Notes: a model not told the origin generated them from the sequence alone. Positions 45,491 to 58,165 are shown, numbered from the stretch's first letter. The stretch: 64,000 nucleotides of DNA from Euryodendron excelsum (GCA_033060915.1 CM065396.1:4511001-4575000); one strand, 5' to 3'. Translations and numbers: made by a program.

Positions 45491-46984
45491 GAAGAGAAAG
45501 GTCTCCCATCAGCCTCATGCTGCCAAATCCGACCCGATCAGCCTCAGCCTAGCCAGACCCTTGTCCGATTGACTAGTTCAAAATCACTTGATCCTAGCTG
45601 AAGCTCTACCCAACCAACAGGTCCCGATAGCACACCTGCTAAGCTAGAATTATGTTCGATTTCTTAGCCCAAGGATTTAGAAACTACTCCCGACTAGCCA
45701 GAACTTTGTTTGATTTTTGGGTCAGATAGTGCTTTCAACTAGTCGAAACTCTACCTAACGGGAATGGTGAAAATAGCCTCTGGCTAGACTAGAATGTTGT
45801 CGAATTCTAGCCAGCGAGGTGTAATTCAAACCACTCGATTTAGGTTCCAACTGAAGCTATTGCAATATTATGGTGTTCGCATGGCTTAGTGGGTATCTAA
45901 ATTGTTACCTAGGGCGAATTCTAGTACCTATCATCCCTCCAGCATAGCCGTCACTATGTCCGGCTCCAGGCTCAAAACGAGCCCCCATCCATCCATCACT
46001 CTGTCTAATTTTTAGCTCCAAACAGGCTCCCGCCTAGCTGTCACTCTACCTAATTTTTTACTCAAAATAGGCCACTGCCTAGCCGTCATTCTGCCCTATT
46101 TTCTACAACCAAACTATGTTCGTTCTAAGTCGAAACTCTACTAAAATCACTCCATGTACACAAAGTTGCATTCTAAGCCATGGGAGTCGTGCATTTTTTG
46201 CTTCTACTCCTTTTCAATTTTCGGTGGCCTACTTAGGCTTTTAGTCGATATACTGCATCAGCGTACTCATACATTACTGTATTCTGACCCATCATAATAA
46301 CTATTTTCAAAAGTCATAAAAATGCATAATGACTCATCTAAATAGTCGTAATGCCCATTTTCAAACCCGAAACTGCATTTTTGGCGGGTTTTAAGCCGTC
46401 ATACTGCTCGATTGAAAACTTGAAAATAGCTTTTTCAAAACAAATATCCAAACCATCATTCTAAGCCACTGTTCATATGCTCTACAGCTTTCATTACAAC
46501 GAATCTTCCGATATCAGAAATATGTGGCCCCTAAAATGGCAAAAATACCCTTTTTCAAAAAAACATCAGCTTTTCTTAAAAAGCACAAACCGTATTATAG
46601 GTATAGCACGTATGCTCTACGATTGCCGTTATACGGATATTTCGTACTTGAAATGCTAAAACTGCCAAAATGATGAAATGCCTTTTTCTCAAAAAATGCT
46701 CATTTTCTCCAAAACAGCACCAGCTTCAATTCTGTGTTTGTGTACGTATGCTCTATGATCACCGCTAACCAGAACTTTCACACCAAAAATACCAAACTTC
46801 TCTGTGAACTAAGTCATTCTTCTCAAAAACAATACAAATCGGCCAAAATTGCATAAAATCAGGAAAGATCCCTTTTCAAGAAGTCAGTTTCATAACATTC
46901 ACCAAAGACTTGCTTTCAAAAACATAATCTTCTTATAACCCTTCTATCAAAGCCGGGAAACTATGTAGCATTAGCCTCTTCCCA

Positions 46985-47620
46985 TTTCAAGTATGTCGAA
47001 CTACATTTGGCCTGATCCTTGCATATTTAGGGTACGTAGGCAATCTAGGTTCTCTTCATAGGCTCGATCATCCTTTCCCCCACAAGCGAGGAACATCATA
47101 CTAAGCCAGAGTTCCCTTCATAAACTCCAGGCCACCAAGTCATGTCGAACTATGCGCGACCTGATTCTTGCATAGTCAAGATACATAGGCAGCCTAAGCA
47201 AGGGCTCGGTCACCTTTTTCCCAACATGTGGAGAGTTATATCCTTTAAACCAGAGTCCTATCCATAGACCCAAGCCATCATATTTCACTTTTTTCCCGAG
47301 AAGCGAAAAATCATTTAAAGTCAGCCGAAACTGCATCTGACTTGATTCCTACACAGTTAGGATACATAGGCAATCTGAGTTCTCTTTTTAGACTCGGTCA
47401 CCTTTTCCCCGAGGAGCAGGAAACTATCCATCACATTTTCCTCGAGGAGTGTGAAACTACCAATAGTCATTAGCCCAAGGGAGATGAAACCATGTCCAAC
47501 ATAATGGGTTCAAATACCCATGTCATTCAAAGTCAATCCAAACTATGTTTGGTCTGATTCCTACACATTTAGGATACGTAGGCAGTTTGAATTCTCTTTT
47601 CAAGCTCGATCAAAACTCAT
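46985..47620 (+). repeat. Four-copy array of the GTAGGCA box in the F3 LTR
   Basis: Four diverged copies of a block with GAACTA...TGAYYTGATTCC, then ATACRTAGGCA and a CTCGRTCA-like end. Core motifs start at 47033, 47182, 47363 and 47575, spacing 149, 181 and 212 bp. F1 LTRs have one copy at the corresponding place. Confidence 0.8.
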
Positions 47621-48057
47621 CATAAACATCAGCATTTTTGTTCCTTAATTGGAATAGCATTTCAAAACCTCCCTCAAAGGAGTGGCAAATCTTTCAAAGC
47701 CGGGCGTAGGCCCTTTTCAAAACAACAACATTGCTTTTGCATTACATCCACAAGCAGCATAGCATTTATATTACCAGCATTTGTGCATTCACTACACATG
47801 CACACCCGTACACAGCATACAAACATAAGAAAATCTATTCTCAACTACACACAATTGACATGATGCATGTACACAAGCACGATGATGATGATGAATTCGA
47901 TAAACACTGGAAAAGAGGTTTCTATAGCAGGGGTGATGCCAATTTGGGAGAGGTTAGGTGCTTATGTTTGTACCACATATGCTTCTCAATACGTAATAAG
48001 ATCCCCAAACCTAGCCAAACCTAGACTTGATTACATAGACCAACATCGAGTCAAACC

Positions 48058-48410
48058 CAATGTTTTAAAAATCAAACCGTTAAGCGAAATGAAATAGTGA
48101 CCAGGTTAAGAGTCAATAGTTTAACCGTCGGGTTAACCGCTATTGAACCGTGACATAATAAATATATTAAAATATATAATTTTTTTAAAAAAATGATTGC
48201 TTTTACATTTTATACCATTTTTTATGGGTTTTTATTGAACCGGCAATTTTTGATTTGTTTTATACCCAGTTTAGCAGTTTAACCACCGGGTCGATCGGTT
48301 TTCTATCCAGTTTTTGTTCAATCGGTTTTAAATGTGAACCGAAGCATTTTGGACCGGTTCTTGGTTTTTTCGGTTGAACTAACTGATCCTGTCCAATTAT
48401 TAAAACACTG
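48058..48410 (+). mobile_element. hAT-like MITE, 353 bp, in the F3 LTR
   Basis: Its ends are inverted: the left end begins CAATGTTTTAAAAATC and the right end, read from the other strand, CAGTGTTTTAATAATT. Flanking octamers GTCAAACC (48050-48057) and CTCAAACA (48411-48418) share TCAAAC, as expected of a decayed 8-bp hAT duplication. The interior is rich in ACCGG/GGTTYAACC motifs near both ends and AT-rich in the middle, a pattern I know from plant hAT MITEs. It has no coding capacity; strand is arbitrary. Confidence 0.78.
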
Positions 48411-48486
48411 CTCAAACAAGCCTTTCAAAATTAGCACAAATGCCTTCTCAAACAATTGGAACCTTTCCAAACTTGCATACCATGTC

Positions 48487-51400
48487 TGTTGCGCACCGAA
48501 TTTTTGCACCTCGAGATGATATGTGGGAAACACGGTAATATATCTTTAGAACTCATCCTCCTAAAAGGACGAGTGCGACTAGGTTTGAACAATAAATTGA
48601 TTAGAATAAGGGCTTTTGGAAAAAAAAAAATTTGAGTTGCCACCTAACTTTGTTAAGGTGAGGTAAGTCACCTAAAACTAAGTACAATCTGAATATTAAA
48701 CTTAGGGTTTTTAAAAAAGGTTTTGGAAAATTTTCTCAAGAGAGGGTTTTTTTTTTTGGAGAAAATAGGTTGTTTGGCAACCTTTGGAAAAATTTAAATT
48801 CTTTTTAAAAGTAACTCTGTTTTGGTCTTTTGAAAATAGTGATTCTAGGTTTGGAGGTTAGTTACGTATAAAGAAGATGCATTAGGTTATCACCCTATCT
48901 CGCCCTTGCGGTACCTACATGTCTTTTCACCCTAGGTTCACTCATTTAAAGTATTCAATTACCCAATGTCTACTTATATCCACTTTAAGAATTTTAAAAA
49001 GATGTTTATGTCATCACTTCAGAGATGATGTAATGCATGATATGCAAGTGCATAAAAATAATTTGAAAATAGATTTTGAAAAAGGGAATTGAAATTTTGA
49101 AAAAGGTTGTGACCGCACCCATGAAGGTTGCCTACGTATCCCTTTGTTCGGAATCAGGTCAGTCGTAGTTCAAACTCTATGGTCCGATTGAAAATAGACG
49201 CTTTAAAATCTTGTTTGATTTGAAAAGACACTTTGGGGCCTTTGAAAAGCTTGACTTGAAAAGGGTTTACTTTGAGCTTTGATTGGAAGATTGAAAATTA
49301 AACTTTGATTTGAAATTGACTTTGATTTAAAATCAACCTCAAAAGTAGAACTTAGACTTATTTTGAAAAGTTTGAATTGAACTTTGAAATTATCTTGACT
49401 TGAATTGGGGTTCGAAAACCATCTTAATTTAGAAAAGAGTTGAAGTTTCCTAACTCTATTTTTGGGTTCGGATTGGACTAGCGTTTTGGCATCCTAGGAC
49501 TTTGGATAACCTAGGGTTTAAACATGCACTTGAAAAGTTTGATTTTAAAAAAGTTTGAAATTAGGAAAGTTTCCATTTTGGGAAAGATTTAATTTTGGAA
49601 AGATTTGAATTAAGAAAGGTTTGATTTAAGAAATGTTTGAATTTAAAATTTGAAAAATCAGGATTTGGAAATATTTGACTTAAGAAACATTGAATTTAAA
49701 AGTTGAGTTTGAAAAATGTTTGACCTAAGTTTGAGGTAACTAGGGAATCAAGCAATCCTAAGATCTAGGGTTGATGCGATGCATTTGAATTGCAAAGAAT
49801 GGATTCCAATTGAAAAACAAAATTTTTGTTTTTGGAAAGTTTTGAAAAGGGAAGGTTTTAAAATTAAGAAAAATTTGATTCCTATTTCCTAAAATAGAAA
49901 ATTAGATTTTACTTCAAAAATAGGATAGTTGATTAGGTTTCCTATTTGGACAAGATTTGATTTGATTTGAAATTGAAAAGCTTTAGTTTTGAGAAATCTA
50001 TCATTTTATATGACTTTTGAATTAGGAAATCTATGATTTCATGTAGAAAATAGTTTTGAAAATCTATGATTTGATGGAAATAGAAAGCTATGATTTTATT
50101 TAAGAAAACAAGGGTTTCCTAAGTATGGACTCTAGGATTTTAACTTCAAGACAAAGAGTTTTTGGAAAGTAAATCTTTGAGAAGAACTTTTAGGAGGTGG
50201 ATTGCAAAACTCATTTTAGAAAGGTTTGAATGTAATCTTTTGAAAGTCTCTTGAACATCTCACTTTCCTAAAACTATTCTAATCATGAGAAGACTAAAAC
50301 CATTCTAGAGTTGTGACTTTGAAAACAACTAGGGTTTGAAACCCTAATATGGACTTTGATAGTCTCTTTGAATGTAACACTTTCTTAAAACAACCCTAAC
50401 CATGGAATGGCTAGAATCATCTTAGGGTTATGGTTTTGAAAATAACTTTGAAAGAAAAGGTTCTAAATGCAAGTTTTAAAGCAACCTTTAATGCAAGTTT
50501 GAAAACATCTTTGAATGCATGATTATGATAGCAACAATGCAATAGGGACATGAACATACAAGGTTAGGCTTCACCACATAACCAAGGGAGACGGACCTAC
50601 ACCGTCTGAGGTTGAACTTGAAGAAAATCCCTGACACGGTGATTCCTTCGAAGGCCTTCCTATGCATGAACCGGGAAGTCCCTTGTTTCAAGCATACAAG
50701 AAGAGAAAATAGAAGATAGGGATTAAAATAGAAGAAAATCTAAGTGGGTTAGGAGAGAGACAAGAGAGGGGGGGATTGCATAATTTAACTAGAAACCCTA
50801 CCTTGTCTTCTCTTTGCTTTAATGCTTTGATGGTGGACATTGCTTGGACTTTAGGAGCTTTGAATGTGCAGCCCTTGATCTTTAATGGATGCTTGGAGGC
50901 AATAATTTGAGTGTATAGATTGTATGGAGGCTAGGGTTTAAGTGTATAGAGGCTAGAGTTTGAGGGGGCTTAAGAAAATTAGTGTTTTTTAAGGGATTTG
51001 AGTGTTTTTTTCAGAGAGGCAGAGTTTCTGGAGTGCTTTTGCGAACCCAGAATAGGTAGGGGGTGGCTTGTATTTATAGGCAATTAGAGTAATGATTGGT
51101 GCCATAGTGGCACCAGTCTTTTTGGGAAATTTTTGAGACAATAAGAAATAGATCTTTGACTCTTAGGACGCAAAGCAAAAGATTTGGGTGCCTATCCCAG
51201 TGACTATCTTGCAATTTTTTGCCTGACTTCACTATAAGTGACTCCAGAAAGTCTGAGAATGATCTGAAAGGTTTCGAGTAACCAAACTCGACCGAGAGTG
51301 GATGGAAACCCCTAAAAGGGTGTCCCAAAGGTAAACAGCTTGATAACTAGAGTCCGAGTAGTTGAAAAGGGTGATCAGCCCACCAGGGGCAAAATGGTCA

Positions 51401-52694
51401 TTTAAATTAGAAAAACACCGAGAACGACCCAGAGTGATCTGTGAGAAAACTTGAAGGTTTGAAACACTATTAAGAATGTTCCAAGGGATTTTTGGTTTGA
51501 TACTCAGAGCCGGTGTGGTTGGAAAAAGCAACCGGCCCACCAAGGGTAAAACGGTCATTTCATACTAAATTTACCAAAATGGACCTAGAATGATCTAGAA
51601 AGGTACTGAAATGTTAGGAATACTATTAGAAGCATCCTTGAAATGTAACTGATTTGACACCCATAGCCAGTGTGGTTCCGGAAGGTGATTGGATGCCTAG
51701 AGGCAAAATGGTCATTTTGATTGAATGCTCTCGAAATCGATCCGAAAGCAACTGGAAGGCACTAGAATGTGCTAGATTATCCTTGGGACAATCTTGGAAG
51801 GGTGGACTTATCGCTATGTGGTCTTAGGTACTTTTTCAAGAAGCGTGCTAGTGGGGCCCAAGGGGCAGTTTAGTCATTTTTCACCGAAATGGGCTAGTAG
51901 GCACTGGTGTTGACCTGGGTTTTGAGTGTTTCCTTCACTTTGACGATTTGTGACGAGTTGGTTTCAATAAGTATCCCATCCTTTGGTAAACGTGTCACGG
52001 CCAAGAGGATGTTTTGTGCCATGACAAAAGGGGGTTTGTTAGCATACCCGATATTTGCCTATTTGTGAGTACTTCCATCACTCTAACGGTTGCAATGTTT
52101 TTGAGAGTTTCTGTCACTCTAACGATGTGCGTTCATTCCGCAGATTGCCTGATCTCAAGAAGCTGCTGGATGGACTTATCACCTCAGGGCCTTGGGTACT
52201 TTCTCGATCGACGTGCCGAATAGCGAACACTGTACGTTGGCGGGCTAGCAGACACTAGAAGTGAACCGCTCTACCATCTCGGGGACTTGGGTTATGTTCC
52301 GATCGACAGGTGTGAATGGACTTATCGTTCTAAGGGACATTGTACTTTCTCGATAAACGTGTTGTGTTGGATGGACTTATTGTCTGAGGGATCAACTTTT
52401 TCAAAAGACGTTTCGGATCGAGTTTGAATGGTCTGGAATGGAATTGGAACTAAAATTGAGGTTGAAATACAGACTTACCATCTTTAGAATGACGTGCCAA
52501 CTGAAATTGGATCGAGCAATGCCTAATGGCATTTTGGTCATTTTGCCTCTATTGGGCCTAGTGGGCCTGCAAAGCAATTCATTAACTGGATTGAGTCTGG
52601 AAAGCAGGTTTAAGTTTGAATGTGTCTCTGCCAGTTTGAATGTGAGTCTGGTCAGGCCGGAGATTGCTGAGCGGGCAAAAAAGGGGTGCTTACA
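48487..52694 (-). repeat. F1 solo LTR copy H, minus strand, inserted in the F3 LTR
   Basis: On the minus strand it starts TGTAAGCACCCCTTTTTTGC at 52694 and ends GGTGCGCAACA at 48487, 4208 bp. F3 LTR sequence lies on both sides. Flanks ATGTC and ATATT could be a target duplication altered by two transitions. It has U3 modules (GGCAAAATGGTCATTT), a perfect GGTGCCA/TGGCACC palindrome (51098-51114), TATTTATA (51071), the leader block (about 50520-50700), the GTAGG box (49126) and the terminal block. No polypurine tract adjoins it, so it is a solo LTR. Confidence 0.88.
51071..51078 (-). promoter_or_regulatory. TATA box of solo LTR H
   Basis: TATAAATA on the minus strand, followed by CAAGCCACCCCC. 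The palindrome with arms GGTGCCA/TGGCACC and TAG spacer lies 20 bp upstream. Confidence 0.75.
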
Positions 52695-52970
52695 ATATTT
52701 TCTGCATTAAAATCATATTTTTAGCATCTAAACTCATGTTTGCGAAAATACACTTTTTGGTGTCCTAGCACACCTTAATTGTTAGGTGGCGACTCCAAAA
52801 TTTTTCTAAAATAAATGGCCCTTTGTCAAATCAAAATAAACCATCCAAGCCGGGACAAAGATCCCCGTACAGTCCGGAGGTAATAGGATCTCCAAGTCAC
52901 ATGTTAAACCCCATTCTGGGGCCCGTCTCATTCATGAGACATTTAGGGGGTCCAAAATCCCGTTGTGACA

Positions 52971-54410
52971 AGTGGTTTCCAAATACATAAAATAATAAAT
53001 TTTTTCACATAAAATGATAAGGGTTTTCACTAAAATCATGGTTTTCAAAACACCTTTTCAAGTTTCATGCACAAAACCACCAGGACCAAACCCTAATTCA
53101 AAATCACCTTTCTAAAACTACTATGACCAAATCCTAGTTCAAAACTACCTTTCTAAAACCACTAGGTTCAAAACCCTAAGTTCACATAACCCTAGTTGTA
53201 CAATCCTAGCTTAACCTAGCCCAAGTTAGTTAACTCTAGGTCAACCTAGTCTTAGTTGCCCTAACCAAGGTTAGTTTGATTTAAGTCTCCAATTCCAATC
53301 CCATTTCAAACCCCTCTTCAAATTTCAAATGATTTTTCAAAGTTTGTTTACATAGAATATTCCACTCTCTTGAGTTTTCAAAATTCATGACTCTAAAGTC
53401 TTTTCAAATGCTTCCATAATCACCTCAAAATGTTTTCAAGAGCTCTCTTAAACTTGTCTTAACAAAAAAGGCTAGACATTTACCAATTTCAAAAATTTGT
53501 TTCCAAAAATATTTTCTAAAAACTTACAATTCTAAAGTGATCCTAAGCCTCTTATGGTTAGGATTTTCAAAAGAAAGTGATATATTGAATTAAACCTTCA
53601 AGGTTGCACCCTAATAGCCCAAGCGTTTTTCAAAAATCTTTTTCCAAAATGACTTCCAAAGATCACTTTCTTGAGGCAACCTTATTCCCTACGTGATTAG
53701 AGTTGTTCAAGCAAAAGTAAGATATCCAATTAGGGTTTACTAAACCTAAAAGTTTTCAAAACGCAAAAGGAAGTTTCTATCCCCTTTTTCAAAAACGTTT
53801 TAATAAATCATAGCCCAAAAAAAATTTAGTTTCTCAATAGCTAATCTCTTAAAGGTGATTAGAAATTCAATATACCTTTCTTAAGGTGATTTCTAAAAAA
53901 TTTAAAGACAAGGCCAAAAGAGCTTTTGTCCCTTTCAAAAATGTTCCAAAACTCTCTTGAGTTGCATTCAAAAATACTTCAAAAATCTATAAGTGGATAT
54001 AAAGTAGATATTTAGTAACCGGTGATTTAAGTGAGTAAATTAAAGGTGAATAGACATGTAGGTACCGAAAAGGCGGGGTAGGTGATGATTTTAAGATTTC
54101 TTCCCTATACGTAATCAATACCTTGATCATAGATTTTTGTTTCAAAGACCAACTCGAAGTCACATTTTCAAAAGGGCTTCAAAAAACTTTCAAAAGGTTG
54201 CTAAGAACCTCTTTTCTAAAAACCTTCCCTATAAGGCATTTTCAAAACATTTTCAAAAATACCTAGATTTAGTTTTCGGATTACTCTTAGTTTTAGGTGA
54301 CCTAAAATATCTTTAATTATGTTAGGTGGTGACTCTAAATTTTTCTAAAAATTCCTTGTTCAAATTAACTTCTAATTCAAACCCTCATTGCACTTGCCCT
54401 TTTAGGATGG
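52971..54410 (+). repeat. F1-like LTR fragment J, left part
   Basis: It follows the F3 LTR end directly. Collinear with fragment E: TAACCCTAGG-type and GGTCAAC motifs (53160-53280), GAATAGACATGTAGGTACC, then GTTAGGTGGTGACTC and the start of the terminal block. It lacks U3, TATA and the GTAGG box. LTR K interrupts it, and it resumes at 58171. Confidence 0.72.
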
Positions 54411-57400
54411 TGTCACCAGCTGTCAGGCCCAGATTTTTCGCAATCGAGGAATACACACACAAACAGGAAAAATATTGTACTCTCTCGTTAGAACTCATCC
54501 TCCTAGAAGAATGAGTGCGACTAGGTTTGAATTGAAAACTGATTTGAATAAAGGGCTTTTGAAAACAATTTGGAGTCGCCACCTAAATTGATTAAGGTGA
54601 GGTAGGTCACCTAAAAACTAAGCATAATCCGAATACTACACTTAGAGTTTTTGAAAATGATTTTGAAAATATCTCCTCAACAGAGGGTTTTTAGAAAAAA
54701 TAAGTTGTTTGGCAACCTTTAGAAAATATTTAAGCCCTTTTTTGAAAATAAACTCCATTTTGGTCTTTCGAAATCAGCCATCCTAAGTTCAGAGATTGGT
54801 TACGTGTAGGGAAGACACACTAAGCCATCACCCTACCCCGGCCTTGTGGTACCTGCATGTCTATTCACCCTAGATTCACCTAATAAAGTCTTCAACCAAC
54901 AAATGTCCAAAACTATCCACTTTAGAAAAAGAATGTTTAAAAAGACATGATGTATAATATGTAAATGCAATAGAAAAAGGGAGTTGGAAAATAGATTTGG
55001 AAAAGAAGAATTGAAATCTAAAATTGGAAAGAAAGTTTAGAAATTGAAATTGAGGATTGAAAATAGATTTTTAGAATTGGAAGTTGTAAATAGAACATAG
55101 AATTGAAAGTTGGAAAGTAGTTTATGGAATTGGAGATTGGAAAAAAGTTGTGGAAATAGAATATTTGAAAAAGATTGTAACCGCATTCATGAGGGTTGCC
55201 TATGTATCCTTTCTGAGGAATCAGGTCAGTCATAGTTCGGACAAGAGTCCGATAGAAAAAAAAAAAGGTTTTGATTGGAAAGAGAAATTGAATTGGAATT
55301 TGGATTGGAAGATTGAGAGATTGAACTTTGATTGGAAGATTTGAAAAGATTTGATTTTGGAAAACTTGGTTTTAGGAAACCTAAACTTAAGAAAGACTTG
55401 AGACTTATGAAAGATTTGGCTCGAGTGTTGGACTTGGAAGATGAGAAAAGATTGGATTTAGGAAGGGTTCGAATTAGGAAAGTTTCGTTTTAGGAAAGCG
55501 CCATTTTAAGAAGGTTTTGGATTAAGAAAGTTTCATTCTAAGAAAGGTTTTGAAATAGGAAAGGTTTCGTTTTAGGAAAGTTTCAATTAGGAAATTTTTT
55601 ATTTAGGAAAGTTTTGAAATAGGAAAGGTTTTGAAAGTAAGAAAATTTTGAGTTTAGAAAGTTTTAGATTTGGAAAGATTTGAAGTTTAGGAAAGTTTAG
55701 AATTTTAGAAGGATTCAAAGTTTGAGTTTTAGAAATTCTTGAAATTAGGAAAGGTTTGAGTTTAAGAAAGATTTGAATATTTATATTTGCAAAGTTAAGA
55801 TTTGGAAAGGGATGGAACTAGGAAAAGGTTGAAAGCTTAAAGTTTAAGGAAAGATTTAAAAGTTTAGGTTAAGGAAACTTATCGTTTAAGAAGGTAGAAG
55901 ATTAGGAAAGATTTGAATTAGGAAAGGTTTAGACTAGCAAGGACTGAGATTACTATTTCCTAAAATAAGGGATTGGACTATGTTTCTAAAAAGAGGTGTT
56001 TTGATTTTATTTCCAAAAATGGAGGATAGGATCTAGTTTCTTAAATGGGGAGATTGGATTTAGCATGGATTTGGAAAGGAAAGTTTTAGAAATCCTAAAT
56101 TTGAAAAACTATAGTTTTGACTTAAAAAATAGGTTTTGGAAATATATATAGTTTTGATATGGGAAATAAGAGGTTTTGAAAACCTAGGTTTGAGGCCAAA
56201 ATAGGGAATTGAAAATCATGTTTTTAGGAAGGAAAATTAGGATTTTCTAATTGTGGATTCTAAGGCTTGACTTGGATAAGGAAGGAGATTTTTGGAAAGT
56301 GAATTTTTAGAAAGGGAGAGTTTTTAAAAGAAATCCTAGAAAGGAATTTTTAGAAAGTGAATTTGAAAAGAGAGAGTTTTTGGAAGAGGATTTTTGGAAG
56401 GAGATTTTTTAGAAATTATATAAAATATCTCACTTTCCTAAAGCGATTCTAACCATAAGAAGGTTAGAACTACTTTAAAATGGTAGTTTTGAAAACAACA
56501 ATGTTTTGAAAATATGGACCATATTGGTCATTTTAAATGTAACACTTTCCTAAAGCAACCCTAACCATGAATAGGCTAGAATCACCTTAGGATTGTGATT
56601 TTGAAAACAAAGTTTGAAAAAGAATATTTTGATGCAAGTTTTGAAAACAGTTTTGATGCAAGCTTTTGAAAACGAGTTTGAAAACGAATTTTGGAAGAAC
56701 GCAAGATCATGATATGCACAATACAAGTTGGGGTTGTGAACATACAAGGTTAAAGGCTTCACCACATAATCAAAGGGGCCGAACCCACATGGTCTCTGAT
56801 TAGACTAAAAGAAAGCCCCCGACACGGTGACCCTCCAATAGCCTAATCCTACACATGGACCGGGAAATCTCTTGTTTCAAGCATGCAAGAAAGAGGGGGA
56901 AGAAGATGGGGGATTAAAATAGAAGAAAACCCAAGTAGGTTAGGAGAGAGAAGAGAGGGGGAAGATGCGTAAACTTAAAGAGAAAGCTTACCTTGTGTCT
57001 TGTTTATTTTGTTGTACTTTGCGCGCTTTGCTTTTCTTGCTTTGCTTCGGTCTTCACTTCAGTCTTCGTCTTGATCTTCAAGAACTTCAGTTTGCACCAC
57101 TTCAAGTCTTCAATGGATGCTATGGAGGCTAGTGTATGAGCGTATGTGAGTGTATAAGAGTGTATAGGAGGCTAGGGTTTATGTATAGAGGCTAGAGTTT
57201 AGAGAACCTAAAGGAGACTAGGGTTTTGGGAGGCTATGAGCTCTGTATATTGAAGAATAGGGTTTTTAGACTGAGTTTGCGAACCTCTTTCATGTTGGAG
57301 GAGGCTCTGTATTTATAGAGAGAGGAATGACCTAGCGCCTGTTGCAATGGCGTCAAGCCAAAAATCCTTCTGGCGCCACTAGGAGTGGCGCCCGGCCAAA

Positions 57401-58165
57401 TATTGGCTTGGCGCCACTACTAGTGGCCCCAGCCAGTTAGGAAAGTTTTAAGGTCGGCAAGTAATGTATCTTGAGAAGATTTGGGCGTTTGTACTAGTAA
57501 CCACCACGCAATTTTTAGCCTAGCTTCACTAGGAGTGACTCTGGAAGGTTCGGAAAGGATTTAAAGGGGCCGGGAATGGCCCGAAAGGCTGGAAAAGGGC
57601 AGGAACCCTTAAAATAGGGTCCCGGGAGTAATGGACTTGAAAAAGAATGTCAGGGTTTATTAGAGGGGTCGACTGGGCCATTAGGGGCAAAAGGGTCAAC
57701 TGGGCCGAAAAGCTGCCAGGACGGACTCAGAATGTCCCAGAAGAAGACTCAAAATTTGAAAACATTATTTAGAATGTTCCCAAAGGTATCGGTTTGATAA
57801 CCAGAGCCGGTGTGGTCGGAAAAGGCGACCGGCCTACTAGGAATAAAACGGTCATTTTACACCAGGTTTACCAGAATTGACTCAGAATGATTCGAAAAAA
57901 TAATGGAAGGTCGGGGATGCTATCAAAAACATCCCCGGGAAATTACCGGTTTGATACGCAGAGCCGGTGTGGTTCCAGGGGCTTTCGGAGGTCTAGGGGC
58001 AAAATGGTTATTTAGTTTCAAGTGGACCCTACAGGCTTGGGAAGCCACCAGTGGACTAAATTGGACTTTAGAAGTCGAGTTAGAGTCTGAATATGCATGT
58101 GTTATGTGAAAGTGAGCCCCAGTCAGGCCGGAGATTGCCGAGTGGGCAAAAATAGGGTACTTACA
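54411..58165 (-). repeat. F1 solo LTR copy K, minus strand, perfect GATGG target duplication
   Basis: On the minus strand it starts TGTAAGTACCCTATTTTTGC at 58165 and ends CAGCTGGTGACA at 54411, 3755 bp. It is flanked by identical pentamers GATGG (54406-54410 and 58166-58170) and sits inside fragment J, which continues on both sides. It carries a perfect palindrome with arms GGCGCCACT/AGTGGCGCC (57372-57392, spacer AGG), another TTGGCGCCACT (57408), TATTTATA (57310), the leader block (about 56700-56890) and a degenerate GTAGG box (55194). No internal sequence adjoins it. Confidence 0.92.
57310..57317 (-). promoter_or_regulatory. TATA box of solo LTR K
   Basis: TATAAATA on the minus strand followed by CAGAGCC. 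GGCGCC palindromes lie 55-110 bp upstream of it. Confidence 0.75.

Larger units (their letters stand above)
44153..52970 (+). repeat. F3 LTR (3' LTR, plus strand), split by a MITE and by LTR H
   Basis: It starts TGTTGACACCC after a polypurine tract and ends CGTTGTGACA at 52970. Without the MITE and LTR H it is about 4.2 kb. In order: about 50-bp and then 78-bp-type repeats (44205-44800), CATGAGGGGCATGC region, palindrome upstream of TATATA (45396), (CT)n, four copies of the GTAGGCA box (46985-47620), then a terminal part (52700-52970) with TTAGGTGGCGACTCC as in F1. The shared order of elements with F1 suggests remote common ancestry. Confidence 0.82.

Noticed and set aside
52971..52985. Possible primer binding site after the F3 LTR (TGGTTTCCAAA)
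   Set aside because: Correct place, two bases after CA, and similar to the sequence after LTR D, but it matches no tRNA 3' end I can name, and the following DNA is LTR fragment J.
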